Source of the DNA: Lachnospiraceae bacterium
Lineage (GTDB): Bacteria > Bacillota_A > Clostridia > Lachnospirales > Lachnospiraceae
Direction: 5' to 3'
DNA: 6,208 nucleotides
Assembly: GCA_017464045.1 (NCBI GenBank)
Contig: JAFUEG010000343.1
Location: 1-6,208, forward strand
In this document: positions 6,044 to 6,208 of the stretch, one piece after another
Layout of the letters: the number at the start of each line of letters is the position of its first letter
Numbering within the stretch: the stretch's first letter is position 1
Program-made: the position numbers and the translations under genes
Notes under the pieces: model-generated
Databases searched by the model: none
The model's input: only the letters and a program-made list of their open reading frames with translations
What the model was told of the DNA's origin: nothing

Positions 6044-6208
6044 ATGAAACTGGTATCATGGAATGTAAATGGTTTAAGAGCAGTAATGTCCAAGAATTTT
6101 ATGGAGGAGTTTGACAAGCTGGATGCGGATATATTTTGTTTGCAGGAAACCAAGCTTCAGGAAGGACAGATTGACTGGAATAAAGAAGGCTATTTTGATT
6201 ATTGGAAT
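6044..6208 (+). CDS. xth: Exodeoxyribonuclease III / AP endonuclease, N-terminal part (cut by window end)
   Basis: Fifty-five codons are visible before the window ends. The start MKLVSWNVNGLRA matches the N-terminus of the ExoIII/ExoA branch of the endonuclease-exonuclease-phosphatase superfamily, with the active-site Asn7. LQETKLQ at residues 33-39 carries the metal-binding Glu35. These enzymes cut DNA 5' of abasic sites during base-excision repair. The full protein is usually about 250-280 residues, so some four-fifths are missing here. GAGGGT at 6027-6032 is a usable ribosome binding site, 11 bases before the ATG. The 79-base gap after the kinase has no strong promoter or terminator that I can defend. 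Confidence 0.92.
   Translation, partial: MKLVSWNVNGLRAVMSKNFMEEFDKLDADIFCLQETKLQEGQIDWNKEGYFDYWN

Noticed and set aside
79..6208. A new defence or mobile system
   Set aside because: No nuclease-effector, toxin-antitoxin, transposase, integrase, direct-repeat or att-like arrangement is visible. The recognisable genes are housekeeping and the small unknown genes have separate expression signals.

Overview
This is about 6.2 kb of low-GC Gram-positive DNA with every recognisable gene on the + strand. AT-rich intergenic gaps, heavy use of AGA/AGG and ATA codons, strong AGGAGG-type ribosome binding sites and the flavour of the proteins point to an anaerobic Clostridia, most likely Lachnospiraceae. 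That assignment is inference; there is no rRNA or other marker gene here. No gene-free stretch exceeds 300 bases. I see no tRNA, rRNA, CRISPR array, insertion sequence or known riboswitch.

Left part (1-1376). The window opens with the last 22 codons of an unidentified protein. Next comes a methylguanine-DNA methyltransferase-like gene whose N-terminal end lies in another reading frame, so it looks broken by a one-base loss near 116-118. An intact tRNA-dihydrouridine synthase gene follows.

Middle part (1377-4719). A 279-residue protein with a short BspA-type leucine-rich-repeat segment and an acidic linker comes first. After it is a small protein with an HExxH motif and two CxxC pairs, probably a metallopeptidase distantly like the SprA-related family. 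Then comes a 14-segment MurJ/SpoVB-type flippase. The HExxH gene and the flippase gene each have a clear sigma-A promoter, and the two promoters share identical hexamers and spacing (TTGCAA-17-TATAAT). The flippase leader also carries a strong hairpin followed by a T-run, placed between promoter and start codon.

Right part (4720-6208). An 89-residue zinc-ribbon protein with a textbook ribosome binding site is followed by a pyridoxamine/pyridoxal kinase and then the first 55 codons of an exodeoxyribonuclease III-type AP endonuclease, which runs off the window.

Functionally this is mostly a housekeeping neighbourhood: tRNA modification, lipid-linked cell-wall precursor or polysaccharide export, B6 salvage and DNA repair, with several lineage-type small proteins of unknown role. 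I find no convincing multi-gene defence or mobile system. The points most worth checking are the broken methyltransferase, the HExxH protein, the flippase leader hairpin and the matched promoter pair. For the HExxH protein and the zinc-ribbon protein the longest open frame overstates the N-terminus; the starts given here follow the ribosome binding sites.
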